Below are positions 45,301 to 56,010 of a stretch of 64,000 nucleotides of DNA, piece by piece. Both the position numbers and the translations under genes were made by a program. Position 1 is the first letter of the stretch. The number at the start of each line of letters is the position of its first letter. The stretch spans positions 36,001 to 100,000 of the forward strand of contig JAEMWC010001012.1 of assembly GCA_016490735.1 (NCBI GenBank). Reading direction: 5' to 3'. Under the pieces are notes generated by a model. That model was not told where the DNA came from. It saw only the letters and a program-made list of their open reading frames with translations, and made no database searches. This DNA comes from Pachyseris speciosa (Eukaryota > Cnidaria > Anthozoa > Scleractinia > Pachyseridae).

Positions 45301-47498
45301 CTTCGTTATTACGTGGACAGTTAACTTACCTTACTCTTAGCAGTGTGAGTGTCGTATGAGCAACCGGTCAGTTGGAGACTTTAACACAGCAATTGTAAAA
45401 TTTGGCTTGTTTTATTGATATAATATAGTATTAAATTTCTCGACTTTAATTTTCGCGGATTCAATTTTTAGTGAATATTAAATTCGCGATTTTTTTTATT
45501 AATCAGACTAAGGTACTCTCTTATTTCATAATGTGAGCTCACGATGAGTTGTTCACATCTGTCTCTATTGCTGATAGTATTTCACAGAAGCCGGAAATGT
45601 AAAGCACTCATGTAAAGTATTAACCCCAAAGCGCTCTGTTTAAACACTTAATCTCTATCACTTATCCGATATATTCCCCTCAAATCTCTGTTCTACCGCC
45701 TTTCCGTCTGCGTTCCCTCTGTCGAAGCCGCGCATTCTACTGTTTTTTTTTTATTGTTTATTCCAAATCATAGGTTAACTTCTAACTGTCTTTCACGAGC
45801 TCTAGCTCTTGATCTTGAACGGGATAATGATGATTGTTGGTGGTGGTCAGGTGTCGCTGTTGTTTTTGCTAATATTATAGTTGAGTATGAACAGGAGCCC
45901 ATGGGCTCCTGGTATGAATCATAATATGGAAATCGTATATTTAAACTGTGGATTAAAGAATGAAGACGTTAGTGATCGTCACACGCAGTTTTGATCACTG
46001 CAGTACCTAAGCAGTAGTGAAAATAAAGCTGGTCCCAGTTGGCTTGGTAGCTCATTTGGTAAAGCACTACACCGGTATCGCAGATGTCATGGGTTCAACT
46101 CCTGTACAAGCTTTATTTTTTCAGGCTTTCTTTTCACTACTTCATAAGTAGTGTTCATAACTCATCATGTTATCAGTTGTTACTGTCAATGTTATTTTAC
46201 TTTTTTACTTTTCTCCTTTCTTCTCATAATCGGTTTCGCGTTTGTATTTCGATGTCACCTCAACCTTGGAAAGCTGGAGGTTTGAAAGTAGTCCAACTGA
46301 ATACAGTGGAATCCCACCTCTCGATCACCTCGGTATTACAGTCCAGACAGCCGATTTCCTTCAAACTTCAAAATTCTGCCGAAATACCAACAATTTTAAC
46401 ACGGCACCTGTAAAAAATGAGCTTTACTTTGCTTTGCTTTTCCAGGAGGACGAAAAAAATCAGGAACTCCTCAACGAAAAACTCAGTCAGCTAAACCGAA
46501 AGGAGCATCATGATCCCGTGCTAGCCCTGGGGCGAGACAACGTCTACGAGGAGGAATTATGGGAAGAACATTTTGAAGAGTGGGAGTCTGGTAAGGACTC
46601 CTCGTTTGATCACGTGGTCAAGAGCAATGCCAGTCAGCTTTGCGCAGTCGCCGCAATGAGGACAATAGAAATGGCGCATGCCCAGCATGAAAAATACATC
46701 AAGACTTACAAATCCCTGGAGAAAACCGGCAGGAACTATAAAAAGGTATGGAAAAATTGTTGTATTGTATGTAATACGTCTGTGTTTGAACGTGAAATCA
46801 AAAAAATTGGTTGCTACGACTTTTCCAACTGAATCTTTTTCGAAGGACTAGTTATTAAATGATCGACTTTGTTATTTTCAAATTGAGCCTATGGATTTTG
46901 TCCAGACAACCCTTCTATCTCGAGTAACCGGGAGTTCGACATAGCCTGAAATAAATAATACCACGGAATGTTCGTGATCAAATTTATCCAAATCTGCAAA
47001 GTTCACATTGATAGCTTCTAACTGGTGACGTCATGTAAGCTTACCATATATGACTTGTCACCTATTGATTTCTTGCAGTTGAAGCAGCAAATGGCTGCCA
47101 ATGAACCCCCCAAAGTCATCGTTTATGAACCAATACGGGAACCTGGATCCGACTCCGCCTGGGAAATACGGGAACTTGAAATGAAAATTAGAGATCTGCA
47201 GCAGCAGATCAACAGCGAGCGTAAGCGAAACGAAGCTCTGGGACGCCAAGTCGAAGAACTTACCACCACAATAGGGAAAGAACGAAAGAGGTGTAGGAAA
47301 GTTATCGAAGCTCTTGCACATGAGGTTGAAAGGCTCACAAACTTAGTGAAAACACAAGGAAGGAACGGACATCATTTAAATGGACATAGGATGAACCACG
47401 ACGGGCAAGAAGGCATCAAAATGGGATCGAACAATCATCATATGAAGACCTTTCCTATATCAAGTGACAACGAGATTAAGCAGTTCTGCGTGTTATAG
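42400..47498 (+). CDS. Coiled-coil protein, CortBP2/FILIP1 N-terminal-like, 3 exons
   Basis: Exons 42400-42528, 46446-46745 and 47079-47498 join in phase 0 with GT..AG borders to encode 282 aa. The start has a strong context (GCCATGG) and is the first ATG after an in-frame stop. MKLLLFLEAELQLKEEIIDL resembles the LL.LL..MEGELQ.R..VI segment that opens the CortBP2 domain of CTTNBP2, CTTNBP2NL and FILIP1. Exon 2 continues with DPVLALGRD, like the DPFLALQRD of that family. Exon 3 is a long coiled coil (WEIRELEMKIRDLQQQ, KERKRCRKVIEALAHEVERL) with a histidine/asparagine-rich tail ending QFCVL. Vertebrate relatives bind cortactin or filamin and STRIPAK and are longer. The similarity is by eye and modest, so the family is tentative although the gene structure is solid. 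Its own function is unknown. Confidence 0.72.
43911..44783. mobile_element. Inverted-repeat element with CCGGGG/poly-G ends, copy 1 (11-bp TSD)
   Basis: It is flanked by AGCAATAGTAC at 43900-43910 and 44784-44794. The ends are CCGGGG plus a G run with TACTCCC, and its mirror. The interior has many CCCTATTTCAGACC repeats. A second copy is at 53202-53577. This copy is split by the MITE at 44132-44578. It lies in intron 1 of the coiled-coil gene. Confidence 0.85.
44132..44578 (+). mobile_element. CAGGGGCACCCAACG MITE, copy 2 (6-bp TSD TCTTAT)
   Basis: CAGGGGCACCCAACGA and TCGTTGGGTGCCCCTG are terminal inverted repeats, and TCTTAT flanks both sides (44126-44131, 44579-44584). It is 447 bp. It is nested in the poly-G-ended element, whose other copy shows the uninterrupted site. 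Confidence 0.93.
45893..45912. repeat. 20-bp perfect palindrome CAGGAGCCCATGGGCTCCTG
   Basis: It reads the same on both strands. A near-identical pair of arms with a small loop occurs at 49113-49140. Confidence 0.8.
45920..46180 (+). repeat. tRNA-like foldback element, best tRNA copy
   Basis: A 72-nt tRNA-like unit lies at 46041-46112 with 7-bp acceptor halves (GGCTTGG/ACAAGCT), a D-arm, a 17-nt anticodon arm (two mismatches, loop CCGGTAT) and a T-arm with GGGTTCAACTCC. It is flanked by arms sharing GTGAAAATAAAGC and its reverse complement with the copies at 13395-14390. It is not a normal tRNA gene: the anticodon stem is weak and U33 is C. Confidence 0.75.
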
Positions 47499-47879
47499 TA
47501 CTCATTAACTATGTTAATCATTATAATTAATTGATTACTCACCTATTAATTAATTTATTAATTATTATAATTATAAGATGCTAGACTATGACTAGTCCCT
47601 TTTTTCCTAGGGATACCGAAGTTATCTTCACGCACTCCCGCGTGTTTCGCTCGCTTTACCTTCCCCTAAAAAACATAAGGGACTACTTGTAGTTTTTAAA
47701 GATCCTTGTACAACCGAACGCATATACCGCCGCATCTCGACATCTTTCCATGGAAGTTTTCTACAGATGTGAATATTTTCTTGGCTTGTCCTGTCCCAGC
47801 TTGTGGGTACTTTTCTTACACGTGTGGTTTGCAATCGCAGGATTATTTGGGGGCGGGGGCGGGGGCGGTAGGCGATATA

Positions 47880-48590
47880 GTAGTCTAGCATTCAAGCAAA
47901 GGTGTCTTTCATTTCGGTGTGAAGGTAAAACGTTTAGTGAGTTTCGATAATCGTCAGTATCGAAACAAAATAGTGAGACCATCGCTGCTAGAAATAAAGA
48001 ATCATACAGCGCTCACACGATTTGTTTTGTGTATTCACAACGTTAAAGTAGTTCAGACGTTAGGTCATATTTTTGCTAAACCTAAGGATCCTGTGTTGAC
48101 GGAACAGCGAACTGACGCTGTTCACCCTATTCCATGCAATGACTGTGATCATGAGTACATCGGACAGCTGACCAAACGCCAGTTTGATACACGTTTAAAA
48201 GAGCACCAAAAAGCAGTTTTTCTTTGCAAAAAGGAAAACTCCGCTTTGTCGGAACATGCTTGCCAAACCAACCATACAATTGCGTCGGATAATTCCAAAA
48301 TTATCCGCACTGACCGGCGGTACCATCATCGGTTTTGTTTGGAAGCATGGTACATCAACTCCGCCCACGCTCCTTTAAACCGTGACGATGGCGGCCTTTT
48401 ACCTGACACCTATTTACACCTCATCAAAAGGAAAAATCGTTAATTTGATAGTGAGCGTGTAAAAGGATCCTTGTTGCAACATTAGATCACCCCGATGAAG
48501 ACACTAGACAGGAGTGTCGAAACGTTGGGTCGTGAATGGTAACTTTTTAAGTTACATTCATCAATCTTCAACCCAGAGTAGCATCAAACC
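47880..48590 (+). mobile_element. 5'-truncated Penelope-like element, GIY-YIG domain
   Basis: The frame 47919-48443 reads QTLGHIFAKPKDPVLTEQRT, then PCNDCDHEYIGQLTKRQFDT, the GIY-YIG core, and HAPLNRDDGGLLPDTYLHLI at the end. These are typical of a coral Penelope family. The reverse transcriptase is lost. About 60 bp after the stop comes a hammerhead-like hairpin. It sits about 400 bp beyond the coiled-coil gene's stop codon. Confidence 0.9.
48486..48534 (+). ncRNA. Hammerhead-like motif of the Penelope element (core defective)
   Basis: ACCC/GGGT form stem I. The first box reads CGATGA, lacking the U of CUGAUGA. Stem II is GACACT/AGTGTC, then GAAAC and GTT as the cleavage triplet. The missing U4 predicts loss of activity. 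Confidence 0.6.
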
Positions 48591-49112
48591 ATGTCTGATT
48601 GTCCACCTGGTTGCAGTGTGGACTTGAACATACAAGATCAATATAAATTAGTCGAGATCCTTAATCACCCTTTTAGCCTGCAGAGTATGCGTTTTTTGTA
48701 TAGGAACACTCGTTTAAACGAACGCTCGTTTGAAGGCCGCCATATTGGATTCGCAGCTAGCGTCGTCCTCTCTCTGGGCTCGCCCCAACCCTCTGTCAGC
48801 TAGCTTCATTATCCAGGATGGAGGCATAGCGTAAATCGTGATCTATATTATAATCTTAATCGCCCGCCCACACAAAATACGCCTGTTCTGCAGGCTAAGA
48901 TCCTTTTCAAGGCTAAAACCGAAAAGCCAGCGAAACATTTCGGACTCAGTGGTGTCATATATGTGAATTCCAAGCTCGAACTCGTCCTGGTATGAAAGGC
49001 AGGCTTAGAACATGTGACTGAATACTCCACCCCATACCTTCACCCCGTTACCCCCCCCCCCCCCCCCCCGTTTCCAAACTGACGTCATTCAAATCAAACC
49101 TTTATAATCATA

Positions 49113-49140
49113 CAGGAGCCCATGAATTTATGGGCTCCTG
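49113..49140. repeat. CAGGAGCCCAT hairpin
   Basis: CAGGAGCCCAT and ATGGGCTCCTG are separated by 6 bases. The arms are the same as in the 45893-45912 palindrome, and both copies are followed shortly by ATCATA sequence. Confidence 0.75.
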
Positions 49141-49424
49141 AATCATATTAAATAGCGTAATTGGATACTGTTCATCGTACGCAGTGTTTACGCCATGAAC
49201 GTAAAACGTTCGAGTGATGTGACGTTCACAGAAAACTCCGTATTTACTTGAAGACAAGGTGTATAAAACACAATAAATGAGTTAATAATAGAACGCTATT
49301 AATTAAGTGAAAATAAGCATTTTGGCAATGCATTTTGGAACATTAAAACCGCCAATGTGTGAGTTTGATGTGGTGTGATTAAATGGCAAACGACTTGACT
49401 TGCGTGATGTAATGTAATGTATAC

Positions 49425-49647
49425 CAATCTCGTACCCAGAGTCCTCAGGTTCTTTGACCAGCGGTTAGTCGCCCGAAGAGAGACTGGGATAATGGACCAT
49501 CATTTTCCCAGAAAATCTGGGGTAAAACAATGAAAGCCGTTACGGGCCAACCAATCAAAAAATTTGATTTTTTTTTCCGTTATCCCAGAGTCTCTCCTGG
49601 CGACTAACCGCTGGCCAAAGAGCCTGAGGACTCTGGGTACGAGATTG
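49425..49647. mobile_element. Foldback element with 65-bp inverted arms and 9-bp TSD
   Basis: Arms starting CAATCTCGTACCCAGAGTCC are inverted at the right end over about 65 bp. AATGTATAC is repeated at 49416-49424 and 49648-49656. A 223-bp element with a 9-bp duplication fits a Mutator-like MITE. Confidence 0.88.
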
Positions 49648-49660
49648 AATGTATACAAGT

Positions 49661-49719
49661 GATGTTACGCAACGTGTAACATGGTGCACAGGGAGATATT
49701 TAACGCAACATTTTGTTGC

Positions 49720-49774
<55 letters not shown>

Positions 49775-50040
49775 AAAGTTTGTTGGAGTTGGTGCGTGTA
49801 ACACCCCGGCCGTTGACTTTTAACGCAACATCCGGCGTCCCAGAATGCACCAGGATACACCATTGTCCACCATATTTGTCCAGCAGGAGCCTGGGCTCAA
49901 ACGTTGCGAACAATGTTGCATTAAAAATCGTCCCGTGTATATGTGTAACATACCGTTGCCGCAACAAAGTTGCGTAAAATGTTGTCTCGTGTAATATGGA
50001 TTAAAAATCGGCGTTTAAAAGCGGCTTGTGTAACATCACC
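49661..50040. mobile_element. MITE with GTGATGTTAC ends
   Basis: GTGATGTTACGCAACGTGTA at the left is mirrored by a right end whose reverse complement is GGTGATGTTACACAAGCC. The interior is full of GCAACA/TGTTGC motifs, including a hairpin around GCAGGTTTTTGAA. It directly follows the 49425-49647 element. Confidence 0.75.
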
Positions 50041-50312
50041 TTAAGGTTATAAACGAACATTATTGTTCTTTACCTTGTTAGCAAAGAGCATAAGAGTTCA
50101 TGACACTTTTTTAAGCGATGGCGTCAAAGCCACACCAAATTTTCTATCGATCGATGCGCGACACTCGCGCTCCACGCACGTATCACTGGAGCCTCCACTC
50201 GCCTGAAAATACGCAAAAAAATAACGTCTGTTCTGCAGGCTAGGGTCGATACCACGGATGGACTGTCGGGGGACCCATGGGAATGTCGGAAGAGCACTGG
50301 TAACTATATTTA

Positions 50313-51139
50313 GGGCTTCGACAGAACACTGATCCCCTTACTGATCCCCCTACTGACCCCTATAAAATTCACTGGAAAAAGTAAAACAACAAGATAAAAA
50401 ATGATTTGAGGCTGAATTAAGTTCAAGGATAAATTCTGGCTTACCTCAGAGTTCAAAGATGGCGGAAACTTGGTCCGAGGGAGCACCTACTTTCTGACTC
50501 GTTTCACAGTCATTACAAGTACCCCAGTTCTCTTCTGCGATAAACGAGCGCAAAATCAATTGAAGCATCATCAAGTATGTTATCCGTGTCTGCGAAAAGC
50601 CACGACAACGGCAACAACGAAGACAGAAAGAAAAGAAAACAGTTCGACGATAAACATACACGGAGCAAGCGACACTGCAACCGAATGTTGATTGGATCGA
50701 CTTCCGGTTTGTTATGTCGTTCGCTTGACGCTTGTGTTTATCTTCCAACCGTTTTCGTTTCTTTCTGTCTTCGTTGTTGCCATTGTCGTGGCTTTTCGCA
50801 GACACGGATAACATACTTGATATGCTGATGATGCTTCAATTCATTTTCAGCATTTTGTCAGTGTTTTGTTTATCGCAGAAGAGAACTGGGGTACTTGTAA
50901 TGATGGTGAAACGCGTCAGAAAGTAGGTGCTCCCTCGGACCAAGTTTCCGCCATCTTTGAACTCTGAGGTGAGCCAGAATTTATCATTGAACTTGATTCA
51001 GCCTCAAATCATTTTTTTATTTTGTTGTTTTACTTTTTCCAGTGAATTTTATAGGGGATCAGTAGGGGGATCAGTAAGGGATCAGTAGGGGATCAGTGGG
51101 GGATCAGTAAACAGGGGATCAGTGTTTTGTCGAAGCCCC
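50313..51139. mobile_element. Large foldback element with ~400-bp arms and 8-bp TSD
   Basis: Arms 50313-50690 and about 50745-51139 are inverted copies (GGGCTTCGAC termini, GATCCCC(T)TACT subterminal repeats, TTGAACTCTGAGGT). TATATTTA is duplicated at 50305-50312 and 51140-51147. The right arm has extra copies of GGATCAGTAG. An 8-bp duplication fits a hAT-type origin. Confidence 0.88.
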
Positions 51140-51460
51140 TATATTTACCTATCCGCCATCTTGGTCAAAGAGGATCTGAGTGTTAATGTTTTGGCTAATT
51201 TTTGCTGTTTTTGTGCCGTATGGAGGCACAAAACAGTGCTTTCTTCGCTGTTCATTGATGTTGCACCGAAATAACTGAAATAACACTGAAACTTCTCGGT
51301 ACGTTTCTGTTACAGCTTCGAGCTCGAATTTCAAAAAAAAAATTGCAGCCAGAGCCACGTTATATTTAGAAGCAGTTTTCTGCTGAGACAAACGTTCGCC
51401 CTTGCTTCTTGAGGTAAGCTTTTATTCTTTTTCGTAATATTCACTGGACGTTTTGGCGTG

Positions 51461-51722
51461 GGGGAGCAGGGATGGCACAGTGGTGAGAGCACTCGCCTTC
51501 CATCAATGTGGCCCGGGTTCGATTCCCGGACTCGGCGTCACATGTGGGTCGAGTTTGTTGTTGGTTTTCTACTCTGCACCGAGCGGTTTTTCTCCTGGTG
51601 CTCCGGTTTTCCCCTCTCCTCAAAAACCAACATTTCCAAATTCCAATTTCATCTGCTTATAAAGCGCATTTGATCATATACACATGGAAAATGCGCTATA
51701 TAAGTTCTAAATTATTATTATT
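51461..51722 (+). mobile_element. tRNA-derived SINE
   Basis: A-box TGGCACAGTGGTGAGAGCAC and B-box GGGTTCGATTCCCGG form a polymerase III promoter. The body contains GTGGGTCGAGTTTGTTG, and the tail includes GCGCATTTGATCATATACAC and a short ATT run. A second copy of the head and body is at 33045-33315. Confidence 0.88.
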
Positions 51723-51941
51723 TTATTTAACGGAGTTGCCATGGGTTTGTGTGATATTTATCTTATAAAGCTAAATAGCTTTCGTAATATCCTTTATTAT
51801 ATGACTGGCTCTCTCAGCGGTTAGGATGAATCAATCCTCCTGCTGTGATTGGCTACCCGCGAGGTCTGAGATGGAGCCACCTTGACCACTCGGGATAGCC
51901 CGTTCGTCATATAATAAATCCTTTATTGACCAAGCTTGTTC

Positions 51942-52022
51942 GGTCAAGATGGCGGGATATTAGCCTCGTTCTTTTCTTGCGTGTTTGAAAAAGAACTTGG
52001 CCAATATCCCGCCATCTTGACC
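51942..52022. repeat. Hairpin GGTCAAGATGGCGGGATATT
   Basis: GGTCAAGATGGCGGGATATT is followed 30-40 bases later by its reverse complement, and the intervening AGAACG..GAAAAAGAAC can extend the stem. It may be part of a larger inverted-repeat element from about 51780 to 52050 (ATATGA..TCATAT ends). Confidence 0.65.
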
Positions 52023-52411
52023 TCACGCTTGGCCAATAACTCATATGTCATTCAGGTGAATAGACCGGTTCTTTGTACGTGATGGCGAAATGGGGGGAAA
52101 TTTTTGCCCTTTCACCTCACTTGCAGTTGCAAGCTGTATTCGTGTGCAGTTTAAATGTGCTAATATAAGTTAAGCCTTTTGTTCACAAATGATCAGCGCA
52201 TATATCATTTCTCACAAGTCTATTGATTGGGCTTGATGATATTGGGAATTCAAGAGGTGATTGTGATATGAAAAGGCCTAGTAACAGTAACTTGCCTACT
52301 GGTCAGATATTGGTAATTATACAAGGCTATCATCATGACTCGGGAGCGGGATATTTTTCCGTAAGTCCCGGTTACATAAGGAGAAAAATAACGTTATAAT
52401 GACAATACAAC

Positions 52412-52981
52412 AATGTATCAGTCAATTCCAAAAGCGCCCATCCCCCAGGCACAGCCCGGGTATCATCCGAAATTTGTTCCGCACGGTGAGGCATTTGACT
52501 ATCGGCTAAACATTGGCGGCGGTCGCCAGCTAAAGGCTTCGCACGTCTTTCGCGTGCAAATATTAATCATTCATTCACCACGGGAGCCGCTTCGCTCACT
52601 TCACTTCAAGATTCCGCGTAGGTTTTCCGTTGTTTACTAAATATACAGTTGATATGCCTTTATTCAAAGTTTGGAGTGAAGATAAAAGAGATCGGAAAAG
52701 AGTTTTGGCGCACAATTTTTCGGATTTGGTTTGAAAAAGGTAGCGATTTTAAAATAAAATATTCATTATGAGCCGGGAGCGTGCCAAAATGCTTCATGCA
52801 ACGAGTGATTTGCTATAGATTTACCCTTTATTTTCCCTTTTTGAGGCCCTGAAAGTGGGGCATTTGACGGCCTAAACTGGAAACTCAGCGGGGCATTTGA
52901 TCAAAATCTTTCGAAAAAGTCAAATGTCCGGGGTTTGCCCGGGAGGGGGGATGGGCGCTTTTGGAATTGGCTGATACATAA
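52412..52981. mobile_element. MITE with TGTATCAG(T/C)CAATTCCAAA termini
   Basis: The left end TGTATCAGTCAATTCCAAAA, followed by GCGCCCATCCCCC, is mirrored at the right end near 52945-52981. GGCATTTGA motifs recur inside. No transposase is encoded. Confidence 0.75.
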
Positions 52982-53201
52982 CTGTAATCTCAAACTACTT
53001 TTTGCATATATATTCCCACACACTTCAAATTGGAAGCACACGGCGATGACCCTAACAATCGAGTTCCTGGATGGTTTGCCCACGTTTTGGAACAGTCAAG
53101 TAACGAGAAGTAACATTTCGAAATGAATTTTTCGTGGCCGTTCCCTTCTCCTCAAACTGGATGCCTTAAACAAGGACACTGCCTATAAAAGGGATATCTC
53201 C

Positions 53202-53577
53202 CTGGTGGGGGGGGGGGGGTACTCCCTTATTTGGGCTATATAGGTATGTGCAACCCCAAAGGGTACGTTTTTTTAGCCGTTTTGGTCTGAAATAGGGTAT
53301 GGTTTATAAAATCTAGTCTTCAATTGAGTATGTTTTTTAGAAGTAGCTACTTCTTCATCATTAGGCGACAACACCATCAACCAAAGCCCTTCTTTTTTTT
53401 CTTTTAATTATGTTTAAGCCAACCGTGTATGTGAAATGGGTCTGAAATAGGGTATCAAATTTCTGGTCAGGTCTGAAATAGGGTAAGGAAAATTGCAGAT
53501 TTCGGTCTGAAATAGGGTAAGGGTTTCAGGAAGCGGGCCGCACACCCCCACCCAAATCTACTGGGAGTACCCCCCGG
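53202..53577. mobile_element. Poly-G-ended inverted-repeat element, copy 2
   Basis: It is the same family as 43911-44783 but inverted and uninterrupted. GGTCTGAAATAGGGTA repeats are inside, and the ends are GGGGGTACTCCC and GGGAGTACCCCCC. The flanks GGATATCTCC and GGATAGCTCC look like a target duplication with one mismatch. Confidence 0.8.
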
Positions 53578-53911
53578 GGATAGCTCCTTCCCTCTTTGTC
53601 ACGCACTTCCTGCTTGAACGACTTTTTTCAATAGGTGGTTTTCACGTTACGTCAATACCACCATATTAGAGTACGTAAACAATAGATCTCTCATGAGCTC
53701 CTTTTGTTCCTCCTCCAGCATTTGCTCGTTTCACCATTGTTATCTGTGTCTCCAGAGATTAGCTGCAAACCACCTATATGGCGGACCCAGTGAGCAAGAA
53801 GAAGGGAAGCCAGTAATATAGAAGGAGGATATATAACGGGATGTGTTTCCATCATTCTCAGTCGAAGTTACTCAGTTTTGGTCACTAAAGTTGCAAAACC
53901 TGAAGTTTAAA

Positions 53912-53952
53912 GTTCTTCTTCTTCTTCTTCTTCTTCTTCTTCTTCTTCTTCA
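53912..53952. repeat. (CTT)n microsatellite
   Basis: About thirteen uninterrupted CTT triplets. Confidence 0.95.
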
Positions 53953-54467
53953 TTTTGTCCGAATGCAATAAATTTTGAATTTCTAAGCATTTTATTAGAG
54001 TTTGCCTATTCAGTAAGAGAGAGAAAGTGTGACCAAAATTTCTTGGTATATGATTAACGAATTCACTCCGGCCTGTTGGTGGGAATAGTGGGCTTCGGGA
54101 TGATCCGCCATTTCTTTCTCACTCCCATTTTATATTTAAAAGTAATGTGCTGTACACTACCCCACAAGTTTTCAGCTTTCAAACTTATCGTGTATGAATA
54201 AGGAAACCTACCTACCTACCCAGTTCCACAGTAGCAATCTCTTCGTTGGTTGGTTTTGAAATCTGTCAGTCAAAGTGATCTAAACAGCTTCTGCGATCTC
54301 GGACTGAGAAATCAGCCTTGAAGGGGACCCCTGAGATCGAACCTGGATACTACAAAAATTGTGCCCTTTAAGTACATTGGTCATTCTCTAATGCTTCTAG
54401 CTTCTTGATTAATATCTTGATTTAACTGAGCCTTTTTCTAATTTAAATTGCGCTTTTGTTCACAGGG

Positions 54468-54860
54468 CATCCGAGACAAACTTCCCAAGCACCGCAAGAC
54501 CGATATAATGCCTCACTTAAGAATGCTGTACGATGTCGTCATGACAACGAAAAACAGCTGGAAGAGACTACGAGTCCCAGTTGAAAGAGCGAATCGAGCC
54601 AAAAAGCAAAAAAGAGCGGCGCACTGCAGACTTGTAAAAGATCACAAGTAGTCAACTAGTCTGGAGAATAGACGACTACCAGAGAAAGCTGAAAGCTGCG
54701 AAGAGCGCAGAGCTGAACACGATCTTCAAGCCCTGAGTTCTACACTAGAAGAAACGGGTACAGGCTGGTGACTTCAGCGTGTTTGAATGGGGATGGTTAA
54801 GGCAAGGGCACGCATCTGTCGATGCTCATTAGCCTGGTTCAAGGTGAGGTAGCCCTGGTA
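54468..54860 (+). pseudogene. TRAF pseudogene (coiled coil plus MATH domain start)
   Basis: Across three frames the sequence reads as the end of a TRAF coiled coil (NEKQLEET, QLKERIEPKSKKERRTADL), then the MATH (TRAF-C) domain: QLVWRIDDYQRKLKAAKSAE, EFYTRRNGYRLVTSACLNGD and GKGTHLSMLISLVQGEV. Breaks include a frameshift near 54572, an in-frame TAA near 54633, an inserted T near 54736 and a stop in the GDG.GKG segment. The segment could be one decayed exon or part of a retrocopy. A splice-acceptor-like TTCACAG precedes it. Confidence 0.75.
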
Positions 54861-55904
54861 AATAGTATCGTAAGCCTTTGATCAAGGGACAGAAAACGTT
54901 TTCAGGCGTACAAGACATAGATTACGCTTTTGCAGGTTTTTGGAGCCCAGTTTCAAAATCTTCATCTTTATTTCAATTTGCACAAAAATTGCCGCCTATC
55001 CATTAAGGCTTAAAAACGAATCGAAATATTTTTATTTTTGCCCAGTTGGTTATTGAAGATTTTTCGAAATGGACCGCATGAAAAAAAGGGAATTTTTTTC
55101 AAATAGCTGGACAAAAATAGTATCATAACATTGTGGTATAAAAGGCTGGCATTCAAATGACTGCATCTGATACATTTAAGTCACACTTTGTAAAGGTTTT
55201 TAAAATCCAGAGTTCGGCCCAGCTAGGACAAAGGATTAGTCATAATTTAAAAAAGGAGATCGAGAAAACAGGATAACAGGAATGTATCACGCACTAGCAT
55301 GAAATTAGATGGAAACGCACTTCAGGGATTTACCGTCAAACATTGTTTTCGCAGAAATATTAAATTGTGTGAACAGCGAAATGTTTACCAACCCACTGGG
55401 AGATAATATGGGTGGTGTTCACTTTGAGTGCTTTCATGTCTTCAAGAGTCTACGAATCTTTCTCGAAGTGCGCTAAGGCAGGCAGAGGTGAGCTATCAAA
55501 AAGGTAGCCTCACCAGTAGCCTTCTTGCATCCTAACGATTTACGATACTTGCTGAAGTAGCCCTACAATTACCGCACCACGTTTTATCTTTTGGACCAGA
55601 ACGCAGACCTTCAAAACGGAAGCATACCTCGTTTTCAGTGAAACCGAACGAATGTCCCGAAAACAAACCGTTTGTAGGCCAACCCGCGAAGACAAGCAAA
55701 CACCCTAGTTTTTTCTCGGGAAAATCTGTTTCTCACGAGGACATTAATAAAGGACTGTATGTGAAAGACAATACCATGTTTATCAAGGTTGTTGATGGAT
55801 TCAGCGAGCCATGAGCCTCGTAGCAGACAAAAACGTACTTCCAGCATGTTTCCTTTTGCGATAAAACTCAAAGCAAGAATCGGCGTTTTCGAACGTGTTA
55901 TCGT

Positions 55905-56010
55905 CATTTTCGTCGTCGTCGTCACCACTGACGTCTTCGTCGTCATCTTCATCGTCGTCATCATCATTATCAGCAGCAACCTCGGCATCAGCATCATTAC
56001 TCATCTCCAC
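55905..56010. repeat. Simple GTC/ATC-rich repeat
   Basis: CGTCGTCGTC and CATCATCATC tracts give spurious Asp- or Thr/Met-rich open frames on both strands, which I do not consider genes. Confidence 0.8.

Noticed and set aside
44989..45340. 105-codon open frame (45023-45340) in the coiled-coil gene intron
   Set aside because: No domain or splice signals compatible with the flanking exon phases were evident; probably chance.
46041..46112. Functional tRNA gene
   Set aside because: Length and arms fit, but the anticodon stem has two mismatches, position 33 is C, the acceptor stem is imperfect, and the unit belongs to a repeat family.
49050..49070. Poly-C tract as a regulatory or quadruplex element
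   Set aside because: Homopolymer runs of this kind are common in this window and prone to assembly error; no other support.
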